From Akkermansiaceae bacterium (GTDB lineage: Bacteria > Verrucomicrobiota > Verrucomicrobiia > Verrucomicrobiales > Akkermansiaceae): DNA of 32,926 nt. The position numbers and the translations under genes were made by a program. This document shows positions 1-9,157 of the stretch, one piece after another. The notes below the pieces were generated by a model that was not told the DNA's origin, did no database searches, and saw only the letters and a list, made by a program, of their open reading frames with translations. Location: positions 1 to 32,926 of the forward strand of contig JAIPKB010000040.1 in assembly GCA_021733795.1 (NCBI GenBank), in the 5' to 3' direction. Positions within the stretch are counted from its first letter, which is position 1, and every line of letters begins with the position of its first letter.

Positions 1-991
1 GGCACGCCTTGAACACCCCATCCACAAATCCACGACTCCCGATCGCCACCCCATCCGTGAAATACCGCACCCGATACCGCAGCATCTGCCGCATCCGCAA
101 ATCGCGCCGACGTTCCAGCCGCGCCATCTCCTCCGCCGAAACCTCCTTCTTCATCCCCTTTCTCACCACTTTCACCTGCAACTCCCCTTCCGCGTCCACC
201 TCCTCCCGCAGGTTCTCGATGCCTTCCGCCAACAGAATCATCCGGTAGTCCTTGCTCACCGCACCCTTCCAGTGCCGCGCGTCGGCACCGTAGCCCTTGT
301 GCGCCATGATCGCCCGCACCAGTCCGCCGCGCGCCTTGCCACCGTTGCCTTTCGCGCCGCCGCCCATCGCCTCGCCGTAGCTGCTCCAGCGGTACAGCGC
401 AGGATCCTCCACCATTCCCGCCCGCACCGGGTTCAAGTCAATATACGCCGCCATCGTCCGCGACGCGATCCCTTCCTCCACCAGCACGCTCTTGAAACGG
501 CTTTCCCACAGCGCGCCCGTGCGCTGGTGCCCGCCATTGAACCACCGCGTGAAGCGTGCCAGCAGCGTCTTCATGAACTCGCCCAGATCGTGCATCCGGT
601 AGGTGAACCGCTCGTGGATGGCCGCCACGTAGGATTCGTCCGCCAGCCCCTGCCCGACCGCCTCCCGTGCCGCCTTCAATTCCTTGGCCACCAACCCCAC
701 CTCAACCTCGTTGTAGAGTGCCCGGAGGCGTTTGAGCAGTTCCGCATCGCTCAATCCGCCAACGGGCATCGGCGGCACTTCCAGCAGGATATGGACGTGG
801 TTGCACATCAGACAATAGGCCAGCACCCGGCAGCCGGAAAAGTTCTCATACATCCGCATGAACGTGCGGAATTTCTCCTTGTCCTCCGGCCCGAAGGCGA
901 GCCGCCGCTCCACCACCCGCGTCACGCAGTGGTAGATCACGGGTCGTTCGGTCGAGTCCTTCCAGGGGGCCAGCCAGCGTGCGCGTCTCAT
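1..991 (-). CDS. IS200-like (Y1/HUH) transposase, 3' end outside window
   Basis: The frame is open from an ATG at 991 to the window edge (330 codons seen). It encodes a protein of the Y1 transposase family (REP-associated tyrosine transposase-like), which nicks and joins single-stranded DNA through a tyrosine, with metal bound by an HUH motif. Visible signatures are CNHVHILLEV near residues 63-72 (the HUH histidines), RTGALWESRFKSVLVE near 161-176, and the AAYIDLNPVRAGMVEDP block followed by YRWSSYGE. The protein is longer than classical IS200 TnpA (about 150 aa) and has a basic C-terminal tail, as is usual for the chromosomal single-copy type. No terminal inverted repeats were seen, consistent with this family. 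The start is the first ATG before the conserved region. Its C-terminal segment has a degenerate relative in opposite orientation at 1160-1222. Confidence 0.88.
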   Translation of the reverse strand, partial: MRRARWLAPWKDSTERPVIYHCVTRVVERRLAFGPEDKEKFRTFMRMYENFSGCRVLAYCLMCNHVHILLEVPPMPVGGLSDAELLKRLRALYNEVEVGLVAKELKAAREAVGQGLADESYVAAIHERFTYRMHDLGEFMKTLLARFTRWFNGGHQRTGALWESRFKSVLVEEGIASRTMAAYIDLNPVRAGMVEDPALYRWSSYGEAMGGGAKGNGGKARGGLVRAIMAHKGYGADARHWKGAVSKDYRMILLAEGIENLREEVDAEGELQVKVVRKGMKKEVSAEEMARLERRRDLRMRQMLRYRVRYFTDGVAIGSRGFVDGVFKAC

Positions 992-1118
992 GGTTTCAGG
1001 GAATGGTTACAGGTTGATGGGGGGCTTTTCATTGATGTGGCAGGGAAATCCCGGCGCCCCGGCAGCAATCCTACCCCGGATTGAAACACAGTCAAGAGAA
1101 ATCGGAGACAACTTATCT

Positions 1119-1148
1119 GTCACCTTCTGGTACGTCACCTTCTGGTAC
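1119..1148. repeat. perfect 15-bp tandem direct repeat
   Basis: GTCACCTTCTGGTAC occurs twice back to back (1119-1133 and 1134-1148). It lies between the transposase gene and the MoxR operon, about 130 bases upstream of the transposase start and just before the transposase remnant on the plus strand. It may be part of a transposase recognition region or simply a replication-slippage duplication; the sequence does not decide. Confidence 0.85.
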
Positions 1149-1159
1149 CGTTTGGCAGG

Positions 1160-1222
1160 ATGCTGCGCTGCCGGGTGCGGTATTTTACCGATGGCGCGGT
1201 GATCGGGAGCCGGGCGTTTGTC
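1160..1222 (+). pseudogene. remnant of a Y1 transposase C-terminus, inverted relative to the intact gene
   Basis: Read on the plus strand, these 21 codons give MLRCRVRYFTDGAVIGSRAF plus V. This matches the C-terminal segment of the neighbouring minus-strand transposase (MLRYRVRYFTDGVAIGSRGF plus V) with four substitutions and no gap. Nothing upstream in the same frame continues the transposase, so only the tail survives. The remnant sits between the transposase gene and the 3' end of the MoxR gene, in inverted orientation. Confidence 0.7.
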
Positions 1223-1262
1223 AAACCGGGTCATGGGATAGATGGAAAATCCGAAACCTGGG

Positions 1263-2705
1263 TCAGCGGCCCGTCTGATAGTCCTTTTCACCAGGTTCCC
1301 GGACCTCCTTGAGGACCTTGGCGATGATATCGTCCACCTCGATTCCCTCGGAATCGGCCGCGAAATTGGTGAACATCCGGTGGCGTAGGACGGCCGGCAC
1401 GGCGACGCGGATGTCGTCGCAGTTGACCGCCAGGCTGCCGCGCATCACGGCTCCGGCCTTGGCGGCCAGCAGCAGATACTGGGTCGCCCGGGGACCCGCC
1501 CCGCAATGAATCCATTTCTCCACCGCCTCCGGGGCCCGGGGATCACCAGGGCGCGTGGCCCGTGCGATACGGGTGGCGTATTTCACCACGTGCTGCGAAA
1601 CCGGAAGCCGTCTAACCAGCTTCTGCAACAAGAGGATTTCCTCGCCGGTCATGCGCTTCGAGAGTTCGACGCTGCGGTCGGAGGTGGTGCTCTCGGCGAT
1701 CCGTTCCTCCTCCTCCTCGCTCGGGTAATCCACCCGCAGGCTGAACATGAAGCGGTCGAGTTGCGCCTCGGGGAGCGGATAGGTTCCTTCCTGTTCCAAC
1801 GGGTTCTGGGTGGCAAGCACGAAGAACGGCGGGACCAGCGGATAGGTCTCGCCGGCGGCCGTCACATGGCATTCCTGCATCGCCTCCAACAAGGCGGCCT
1901 GGGTCTTGGGCGGGGTCCGGTTGATCTCGTCGGCCAGCAGGATATTGGTGAACACCGGCCCGCGGATGAACCGGTAGTTCTTGCGCCCGGTGGCCTCGTC
2001 CACCTCCAGCACATCGGTGCCGGTGATGTCGGTGGGCATCAGGTCGGGGGTGAATTGAATCCGCCGGAACCTCAGGTCCAGCACCTCGGCCAACGTCCGG
2101 ATCATCAGGGTTTTCGCCAGTCCGGGCAGGCCGATCATCAACACATGTCCCCGGGAAATCAATGCCAGCATCAGGCTGTGGATGATTTCACGCTGACCGA
2201 CGATCATCTTGCCCATTTCCTCCGTCACCCCATCCAGCCGCCCGATCAGCACGCGGAGCTGGGCGGCGGTTTCCTCCGCCAGATTCTCCTCCTCGCCGCC
2301 CTCGTCGAGATTCACGGTGGAGGTTCCGGATTTGTTGGCGGAGGTTTCCGGCACGCGGCGCGCCCGGGTGGGGGCGGCGGAGCCGGTGTTGGAATCATCA
2401 CCGGACCCTTCTTCGAACACCATCACCTCGTCGGCAATCTTGATCTTATCGCCCGGCTTGAGCACCTTCGGCCATTCGACCCGCTGGCCGTTGACATAGG
2501 TTCCATTCATGCTGCCGAGGTCACGCACCGACCATGTACCGTCGTCCTCGGTCAACTCGGCGTGATGTCGCGACACCCGGCTTTCCGGCGACAGTGCCAC
2601 CCGGTTGTCGGTCGCCCGCCCGATCGTGACCGGCGGCGAGTCCAGCGCCACCCGCAGCCCCTCGTCGGTGCCTTCGATGATTCTCAAAAATTTGGTGGTC
2701 TTCAT
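1263..2705 (-). CDS. FHA domain-MoxR family AAA+ ATPase
   Basis: This 480-residue cytoplasmic protein joins a phosphothreonine-binding FHA domain to a MoxR ATPase. The FHA domain (about residues 6-98) shows the expected IGR (R30), SRHH (45-48) and GSMNGTYVNG (64-73) motifs. A charged linker follows to about 145. The AAA_3 core has Walker A GLPGLAKT (192-199), Walker B ILLADE (255-260) and sensor-1 ATQNPLEQEGTYPLPEAQLD. MoxR ATPases act as chaperone-like remodellers, usually with DUF58 and VWA proteins. Here it is the last gene of a minus-strand operon, 5 bases after the preceding exported-protein gene, and no DUF58 gene follows. The FHA fusion suggests control by Ser/Thr phosphorylation (inference). 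Confidence 0.93.
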   Translation of the reverse strand: MKTTKFLRIIEGTDEGLRVALDSPPVTIGRATDNRVALSPESRVSRHHAELTEDDGTWSVRDLGSMNGTYVNGQRVEWPKVLKPGDKIKIADEVMVFEEGSGDDSNTGSAAPTRARRVPETSANKSGTSTVNLDEGGEEENLAEETAAQLRVLIGRLDGVTEEMGKMIVGQREIIHSLMLALISRGHVLMIGLPGLAKTLMIRTLAEVLDLRFRRIQFTPDLMPTDITGTDVLEVDEATGRKNYRFIRGPVFTNILLADEINRTPPKTQAALLEAMQECHVTAAGETYPLVPPFFVLATQNPLEQEGTYPLPEAQLDRFMFSLRVDYPSEEEEERIAESTTSDRSVELSKRMTGEEILLLQKLVRRLPVSQHVVKYATRIARATRPGDPRAPEAVEKWIHCGAGPRATQYLLLAAKAGAVMRGSLAVNCDDIRVAVPAVLRHRMFTNFAADSEGIEVDDIIAKVLKEVREPGEKDYQTGR

Positions 2706-2710
2706 AACTG

Positions 2711-3403
2711 CTATTTTTTTGTGAGATCGATGGTTCCCAGGTCACGCGGTGCGCCACCCACCCGCAGGCCACCCAGCGCCGGAAGATGCCGGTGGGCGAA
2801 AAACGGCAGTCCCTTGACGCGCGGGGCCTCCTCCCGGTAGAGATGGCGGGTGCGGACCATCTGCCACTCGTCGGCCGCCTCGCGGAGTTCGATGATTTCA
2901 AGCCGCCGCAGGTTGGCATCGATCACCTCACCCGAGCCGCGGAGGATCCGTCCATCCCGGATGCGCTCGACGAACACCAGCGCGACCTCGCCATCGATCC
3001 CGGTCCGGTGGCGGAGCCGGCGGTTGAAAAACGAATCCGCCTTGACCACGCCCTGCTCCAGATGTTTTTCCCGGTCAGCCGGGAGCTGCAGTGCCGCCCC
3101 GAGCCCGAGCCCCTCGATGACCCGGTTGTCCCGGGTCACCAGCACCAGATCAAAGCGCCCCACCGGCAGCTTGTCGAAGCGGAACCCCGAGCCACCGGCA
3201 TCAAGCGTGGCCAGATAGACCCGGGTCCGGTCCCGCTCGATGGCGATGGCATGGGTCAACACCGCCCCGGCCACCTTGCCGGAGATGACCCCCGTGTCGG
3301 TCGCCGCAGGTTGCATATAGATCCGGCCTGGCCCATCGGCCCGCGCGGTGGGGGCCAGCAGGGCCGCCAGCAGGGATGAGAGTATCAGGATTTTGCCGCC
3401 CAT
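2711..3403 (-). CDS. exported protein of unknown function
   Basis: About 230 residues. The start chosen at 3403 gives a clear signal peptide (MGGKILILSSLLAALLAPTA, cleavage near ARA-DG); an upstream in-frame start would place about 19 charged residues before it. The start overlaps the end of the TPR gene by 19 bases, so translational coupling is likely. The body contains VISGKVAG and FRFDKLPVGRFDLVLVTRD, which resembles a small carboxypeptidase-regulatory-like beta-sandwich. No catalytic motif is visible. It lies between the TPR protein and FHA-MoxR genes and is probably a periplasmic member of the same system. Confidence 0.7.
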   Translation of the reverse strand: MGGKILILSSLLAALLAPTARADGPGRIYMQPAATDTGVISGKVAGAVLTHAIAIERDRTRVYLATLDAGGSGFRFDKLPVGRFDLVLVTRDNRVIEGLGLGAALQLPADREKHLEQGVVKADSFFNRRLRHRTGIDGEVALVFVERIRDGRILRGSGEVIDANLRRLEIIELREAADEWQMVRTRHLYREEAPRVKGLPFFAHRHLPALGGLRVGGAPRDLGTIDLTKK

Positions 3404-5418
3404 TGTTTTGCCGCTTCCGCGCGTTCGTGTTTCGGATAGTCTTTCGCCAGTGCGTTCCATACCTTGCGTGCCTCATCCTTGCGGCCGAGTTCGTAGAGCG
3501 TCCTGCCCTGCCAGAAGAGCACGTCGATTTCCTCCGGCGAACCGGGCCGGACTTTGAGGCTGGTCTCCAGATCCTGCAAGGCCCGATGCCAATCCCCGGC
3601 GAGAAACATCACCCGGGCCCGCCATAGCAACTGGTCCCCATCGAGCCGGGCCGCCGGCCGTTGCCGCTCCCACGATTCGAGTTTGGCGCGGGCTGCATCC
3701 AGCTGGCCCGCCGCCACCAGATCCTCGATCGCCAGCGAGTGCGAGCGGTCGATCACCGGAGCCTTGCGCTCCGCTTCGCCGGGATCCTCCACCGCCTCGG
3801 CGAAGCAGCGCCGGGCGGCCTCGCTCCGGCCATTGAGCAGATGATAGTCGCCCAGCCGGATTTTCGCCATCCGGGCCAGCGCCTGGTCGCCGCCTTTTCC
3901 CAGCCTGGCCACCAGCCCGACCACCAGCGGGTCCTTGAGTCCGAACACCCGGAGATCGAGTTCCAAGCGATCCGCCGCCCCGCCCATCGCCGCGCGAGCC
4001 GGCCCGGGCAACGCGGATAGCCGCGCCAATGCCGCCTGCGGATCACCCTTGCCGGTTTCACGGATCGCCATCTCCATCGCCGCAATCCATGGGTCGCCTT
4101 GTGGCTTGGCTGACTTCAACCACGCTTCCGCCCATTTCACGGCAGCCGCCTGCGGTAAAAAATCCTTGGCCAGGGTAAAGCCCGCCTTGCATCGGGATTC
4201 CTCCAACGCAGACGGATCCTCCTTTTCCAACAATTCCAGAAACGGTGCCAGTTCTTGCTTGTTGTTGACCGATGCCGCCCCCAGATCACGGGGGATCATG
4301 AGCGTGCGCCGCCCCTCGATACCGCGGGTGCCATTCCGCAACCGCAGCACCACCGTCACCGGCTCAAGGCTCATCCACAAGCGCCGGACATCGGCCCCCT
4401 CGTCCACCCGTCCGTCGGACCACAGCCACTGCACCTGCCAATCCACTCCCGGGTCCGGGATCGCGGCTCTGACGTTGACATACCATTCGCCGCCGTAGCC
4501 GAGATACCGGTCCGCCACCAGCTCCCCTAACGGAACCGGCGCGCCGTCGGCCGACTCAACCCCGCCGGACTTCACCCGGCCGGGATGGATCCAAGCCTCT
4601 GGCGGCACGTTGCCCAACTTGCCGTCCCGCTCCCAGCCGAGCACCATCGCGCCCGGGGGATCGATCGCCGCGTGGCAATAGTCCACCGTCGCCAGTCCCT
4701 TCGGTACCCGGACCCCGGCGACCGGCACCTTCGTCGGATCAAGCGGCGGCGGCTGGTTTTGCTGCCACTGCAACACCGGACGCCCTGCAACACTTACATA
4801 GGACACATCGTCTGATAGTGTGTAAAACCGCAACTCCCCACCGTCACCGGTTTTGATGAGCCCGGTGTAGCGGCTGAGAAAATGCCCGGCTTCTCCGAAC
4901 GGATTTCCGCCGTGGAAAACCAACGGCACGAACGCCGCACCATCCACCGCCGGAGACTTCCGCCAAGCGTCCTGCCAACCGCCAAAGGTGGTGATATCGG
5001 CCCCGGCCGGAAGTCGCCGGGTTTCCAGCAGCAAGCTCCGTTTCGCGGTCCATGATTTCATCTGGCGCGAGGATTTGCCGCCGAAATAGAGGGTTGCCGC
5101 TGCGCCGTTTGCCGGCATTGATTCCGCCAACATCAACAATGCGTTCCCCGGTCCGTGCCAGATGCCATCCAGTCCGATCTCCCTGCCGGTCCCATCTAAC
5201 AAAACAACATCCCGCATGTCCGTGCGCCCCGCGCCAAAATCCGGCAGCCGGATTTCCCAACCCGCTTCGGGAATCCCCGGCTTCCCATCCGCCCGCAGCA
5301 TCACCCGGTAGGGCGCGCCCGCGATCGCCCACTCACCCGCATCTTTCCGTGGAGCGGCGGCGGCGCTTGCGGAGATACCTATCAACAGAAACAGCGGCAA
5401 ATGGGAAATCCGGATCAT
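3385..5418 (-). CDS. exported protein with C-terminal TPR repeats
   Basis: 677 residues. An N-terminal signal peptide (about 1-22, ending SASAAAA) is followed by a beta-rich domain. The segment near residues 190-215 (GELRFYTLSDDVSYVSVAGR) looks like a PA14/lectin-type fold (inference). The C-terminal third is helical and repetitive, with tetratricopeptide-like units such as KIRLGDYHLLNGRSEAARRC, ARVMFLAGDWHRALQDLETS and LFWQGRTLYELGRKDEARKV. TPRs mediate protein-protein contacts, so a periplasmic scaffold role is likely. Its ATG overlaps the stop of the upstream DUF4175-like gene by 4 bases (5415-5418), indicating tight coupling. Confidence 0.8.
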   Translation of the reverse strand: MIRISHLPLFLLIGISASAAAAPRKDAGEWAIAGAPYRVMLRADGKPGIPEAGWEIRLPDFGAGRTDMRDVVLLDGTGREIGLDGIWHGPGNALLMLAESMPANGAAATLYFGGKSSRQMKSWTAKRSLLLETRRLPAGADITTFGGWQDAWRKSPAVDGAAFVPLVFHGGNPFGEAGHFLSRYTGLIKTGDGGELRFYTLSDDVSYVSVAGRPVLQWQQNQPPPLDPTKVPVAGVRVPKGLATVDYCHAAIDPPGAMVLGWERDGKLGNVPPEAWIHPGRVKSGGVESADGAPVPLGELVADRYLGYGGEWYVNVRAAIPDPGVDWQVQWLWSDGRVDEGADVRRLWMSLEPVTVVLRLRNGTRGIEGRRTLMIPRDLGAASVNNKQELAPFLELLEKEDPSALEESRCKAGFTLAKDFLPQAAAVKWAEAWLKSAKPQGDPWIAAMEMAIRETGKGDPQAALARLSALPGPARAAMGGAADRLELDLRVFGLKDPLVVGLVARLGKGGDQALARMAKIRLGDYHLLNGRSEAARRCFAEAVEDPGEAERKAPVIDRSHSLAIEDLVAAGQLDAARAKLESWERQRPAARLDGDQLLWRARVMFLAGDWHRALQDLETSLKVRPGSPEEIDVLFWQGRTLYELGRKDEARKVWNALAKDYPKHERAEAAKQWAAKS

Positions 5419-8400
5419 GGTGCGTCGAGCGAGCGGAAATAGTCATCCACCGGTTGTTGGAAACCGGGGGGCACCGTGACCTCGGCACCGCCGGGCAACC
5501 GCTTCTCGCCGACGAACCGGCCGCGGGCACCCTCCAACATTCTCACCGCGCCGGTGGAGTCTGCCTCACCCAGTTTGCGGAGGCTTGCGACGATCCTCCG
5601 GTGCAGTGCCTCGTAGTCCGCCAACCGCCCGCTCTTCAGCGCCTCGCGGGATTCATCCATCAGCCGCGCCACCTCCGGCAACGGCCCGGTCCGCAGATAG
5701 AACAAGCGTGCGGTCGCGTAACTCTTCGCCGTCTGCCTCGCCAGCAACGCCTGCTCGGCGGCCAGCGCGTCGTTGAGCATCTGGTCCGGCGAGTTCACCG
5801 GACGCAGCGGGGCCTCACCGGTCATCCCCTCGCGCTGGCTCACCCCGCCGGCCTTGCCGCCGCCGGTCGCCTTGGCATCGGCCGCAGGTCCGTCGTCCTC
5901 CACCTGGCCGCTCTGCAGCGGATCGTTGGTGCGCCGGGCGTCGATCGAGCTTCCTTTTAGATCGTCGGCCCGCTGGTTGACCATCTCCCCGCTCGACATC
6001 CCTTCGCGCCCGCCGCTGGAGCGCCCGGTTTGTTCATTCTTGTTAGGCGGGGTATTGCCGGATTTCCCCTGTGCGTTGAACCCCGGCATCGGTCCGTCCG
6101 CGACTTCCCAGCCATTGGCGGGATTGACTGCGAAGGCATTGTTGGAGGCCGCATCCTGGACCTCTTCGGCCAGGCCTTCCTGCTCCTCCAGCAAGTCGCC
6201 GACCAGATCGGTGAATGAATCGGGCAGCGGCAGGTTGGGAATCTCCGGCATTTCCGTTAGATCAAAGTTTTCCATCAGCCACTTGGTGGTTTCATTTTTA
6301 TCGGGCAGCCACATTTCCATGTCCTCGGCGGTTTCGGCGGCTTTTTCGAGCGCCTCCAACAATCCCTCCTCCTTCTGCACGGCGATCTCCGAGGGTTTCA
6401 ACTCACCCGCCGCGGCCTGCTCGGCATCCTGTTGGATCACATCCTCGTAGATCTTGGTCAGTTCCTCGCGCAACTCGTTCATCGGCCGCAGGTCGGGAAA
6501 GGCGTGGGCATCGATCAACATTTGCTCGATCAACTGCGCGAGTTCCTCCTTTTGGGCCGCCAGTTCCTTGGCCACCGCCTCATCCTCCGGGCTCAGTTGG
6601 TCCTTGGATGCCAGTTCCTTGCTTTTCTCCACCACCGCGCGTTGTTGTTCCACCAGTGCATCGAGTTTTTCGCGGATTCCGGCGGCGGTTTCTTTGAGCG
6701 ACTCCGCCTTTTCGCCGGCGGTGCTCCGTTGCGAGGTATTGAGCAATTCGAGAATCCTGGCAAGGTCCACCAGCACCTGCTTGCTCAGCGGCACCGCTGC
6801 GGGAAACCGGCCGCCCTCGAGTTGTTCCGCACTGAGCAGCATGTTTTCATAGATATGTGACTCACCCATCAGCACGGCGCCCTTCGCCACCACCGTGCGG
6901 AATGCGGCGTCCCCGAGCGATGCGTTTTGGGATCCATCCGCCAGCGCTTGTCGCACCACCCGCGATTCATCGGCCAACGCGTCCTGATCGCCCGCCAGCG
7001 CCGCCTCCTGGCCGGTCGATGCTTGCTGCACCCGGCCGTGCAAACGTTGCTGCCGCTTGAACAACGCCTCCACCCGCCCGATCAAATCACGCACCGCCTC
7101 GCCGCTCGACTCATCCCGTAGGTCATCAGGCAGGTTTTTCAGGCGGGCGAGAATCGCCGTCTCCAGCGCCTCGCCCCGGGCCAGCGCGTCGCTACGCGCG
7201 GCCCCCTCGCTGGCGGCCGCATCCCGCAGGGCCAGCACCGCCTGCGGCAACTCCCTGGCCATCAGCGCCGCCAGCACCTCCCGCCAGGCCGCCGAACCTG
7301 CCGGAGTGGCCGCCACCAACCGGCCGGCCGCCTCTTCGATCCGCACCTGCCGCTCGGCCAGCGAAGCCGCCGTCCCGCTCTGGTCCGCCGCGGTGTTCCG
7401 CAACAACGCGCGGGTGGCATCGAGGTTCGTCTGTTGGAGCCGCAGCAGGTCATCCAAGCCACCTAACAAACCTCCCAACCGGCTCTCCTCCGCCCGCCGC
7501 AATTCCTCCGGCGTGACGATCCGCACGACGAGCATCCGCGACAACGTCCGCCCCGGCCCCGTGACATTGTTGGTATCCCGGGCCGCGACGCAGAACCACG
7601 CCTCGCTTTCCTCCGCGCCCACCCAGCGCGACATCTGGAGATCCGCGGTTTGCTTGAACGTGCTTCCCCCGGGTTGCCAGACCTGGATCACCCGCCCGTC
7701 CGGCTTTTCAGCCGTGCCCCGCCAAACGGAAACCTCCGCCAAACCATAGTCGTCGCTCGCTTCAAAGGTCAGCCGCAACCACGCGTCACGGGTGAGCAAG
7801 ACCTCCTCCTCTCCGGTCGGCTCGATCAACCGCACCCGCGGCGCCTCGTCCATCCTGAGGTTGAATTCGATCCTCCCTTTGTCGGTTAGGCCCGCAACAT
7901 CCGTCCAGCTCACCTGCCAGGCCCGGTTGCTGGTCAGGCGGCCGCTGAGCTGCCAGGTCTCGGGTGCTCCCGCCATCGAAATCTTCGCCTCCTCGCCCCC
8001 GGCTAACAACTCCTTCACCCCGCGATCAAAGGTCAGGTCCACGGCGACATCCGCCCCCTGTGGCACCGCCGGCCACGGTGCGCCATCCGCCACCTGCACG
8101 GCCGGCAGTCCGGTGTAGGCCGGCGGCGTGACCGCGAGCCGCCGGGCCACCACCCTGGCGGGTAGTCGCACCTCGATCCGCCGCTCGAACGATCGCGCGT
8201 CCCCCGCTTCAAACCAATAGCGCGCGGACTCCCACCACTTGCGCCCGACCGTCCACTCCATCGCTTCACCCTCGCGTTTGGCGAGGCTGCGTTCCACCCC
8301 GCCGTCGCTCTTGGCGACCACCAGCCACACCTCCTCGGGAATCTTCCCCGCCAGCGTCACCTTCATCGTCAGACTGGCACCGCGGGCGATCACCTGATCC

Positions 8401-9014
8401 CCCGGCAGCACCGCCACCACCCGGGTTTTGGTGACGGGTGCGATCTCGCTGGCCGGCATCAGCACCCGGGCCATCCGCTGGCGAAACTCGGCGGGCTTCA
8501 GCAGGAAAAGAACCAACCCTAACAATCCGAGCGCTCCCGCCCCCGCGGCCCACCCGCGCAGCCGCCGCCAATCGTAGATCCGTTGCCAGGAAATGCCATG
8601 CCACAATCCGGCGAGTTCGCCCAACAATACCTCGCGCCACTGTGGACTGGCCGCCAGGCTTTGATCCAATTGCACCGCATTGACCAGCGCGTTGTCCGTC
8701 CGCCCGGTGGTCGTTTCCAGCCTGCGGGCCAGGGCGGCCTCGTCCATCCGCCGCAGCGAGGTGCGCAGCATCTGAACGACGGCGGCGGCCAGCGGCAACG
8801 CGAACGCCCCGAATCCCAGCCAGCGACCGACCGTTCCGAAGCGCACCCGCGAATCCAGCGCCAACCACACCCCGAGCACCACCCCGGCCGCCACCAGCCC
8901 GATCGCCAGCGAGGTCAGCCCGCGGCCAAGCTTCAAGGCACGCCCCGCCCGCCGGAGAATCTGCCGTGGCGACGATCCTGCGGTGGCACCCGAAGCTGTG
9001 GTGGGAGGGTTCAA
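5415..9014 (-). CDS. DUF4175-like membrane protein with long coiled-coil region
   Basis: 1199 residues starting at a TTG. Two N-terminal transmembrane helices (about 33-55 and 66-84) and a third near 152-170 (GAGALGLLGLVLFLL) anchor it in the inner membrane. A large extracytoplasmic part follows with beta-sandwich segments (VVARRLAVTPPAYTGLPAVQ; DAWLRLTFEASDDYGLAEVS), as in the DUF4175 family. Long heptad-rich acidic helices cover about residues 500-930, then a Gly/Ser-rich low-complexity region, then a short conserved helical end. It is the first gene of the operon. A TAAACT hexamer lies 6 bases before the TTG (9021-9026), which fits a leaderless start but without a convincing -35. Proteins of this type accompany MoxR systems that handle the cell envelope; the exact role is unknown. 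Confidence 0.82.
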   Translation of the reverse strand: MNPPTTASGATAGSSPRQILRRAGRALKLGRGLTSLAIGLVAAGVVLGVWLALDSRVRFGTVGRWLGFGAFALPLAAAVVQMLRTSLRRMDEAALARRLETTTGRTDNALVNAVQLDQSLAASPQWREVLLGELAGLWHGISWQRIYDWRRLRGWAAGAGALGLLGLVLFLLKPAEFRQRMARVLMPASEIAPVTKTRVVAVLPGDQVIARGASLTMKVTLAGKIPEEVWLVVAKSDGGVERSLAKREGEAMEWTVGRKWWESARYWFEAGDARSFERRIEVRLPARVVARRLAVTPPAYTGLPAVQVADGAPWPAVPQGADVAVDLTFDRGVKELLAGGEEAKISMAGAPETWQLSGRLTSNRAWQVSWTDVAGLTDKGRIEFNLRMDEAPRVRLIEPTGEEEVLLTRDAWLRLTFEASDDYGLAEVSVWRGTAEKPDGRVIQVWQPGGSTFKQTADLQMSRWVGAEESEAWFCVAARDTNNVTGPGRTLSRMLVVRIVTPEELRRAEESRLGGLLGGLDDLLRLQQTNLDATRALLRNTAADQSGTAASLAERQVRIEEAAGRLVAATPAGSAAWREVLAALMARELPQAVLALRDAAASEGAARSDALARGEALETAILARLKNLPDDLRDESSGEAVRDLIGRVEALFKRQQRLHGRVQQASTGQEAALAGDQDALADESRVVRQALADGSQNASLGDAAFRTVVAKGAVLMGESHIYENMLLSAEQLEGGRFPAAVPLSKQVLVDLARILELLNTSQRSTAGEKAESLKETAAGIREKLDALVEQQRAVVEKSKELASKDQLSPEDEAVAKELAAQKEELAQLIEQMLIDAHAFPDLRPMNELREELTKIYEDVIQQDAEQAAAGELKPSEIAVQKEEGLLEALEKAAETAEDMEMWLPDKNETTKWLMENFDLTEMPEIPNLPLPDSFTDLVGDLLEEQEGLAEEVQDAASNNAFAVNPANGWEVADGPMPGFNAQGKSGNTPPNKNEQTGRSSGGREGMSSGEMVNQRADDLKGSSIDARRTNDPLQSGQVEDDGPAADAKATGGGKAGGVSQREGMTGEAPLRPVNSPDQMLNDALAAEQALLARQTAKSYATARLFYLRTGPLPEVARLMDESREALKSGRLADYEALHRRIVASLRKLGEADSTGAVRMLEGARGRFVGEKRLPGGAEVTVPPGFQQPVDDYFRSLDAP

Positions 9015-9157
9015 AGGATCAGTTTACGGCCACACGTCCGAATTCTGTTCAGCCCGGTGCTGAATCTCGGGAAAAACGTCGGGGTGTGTGGCAATCCAGA
9101 CGAAGTCCTGAATGACCGCTCATGCCAGGACCGTTCGGATAGGCTGGAAATATCGAG

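Noticed and set aside
272..1084. 270-codon plus-strand frame near the window start
   Set aside because: It is the reverse of the Y1 transposase gene, which carries the HUH and LNPVRAG motifs on the minus strand.
1506..2840. 444-codon open frame antisense to the FHA-MoxR gene
   Set aside because: The opposite strand has all motifs of an AAA+ ATPase in order; the antisense product is His/Gly/Arg-rich and featureless.
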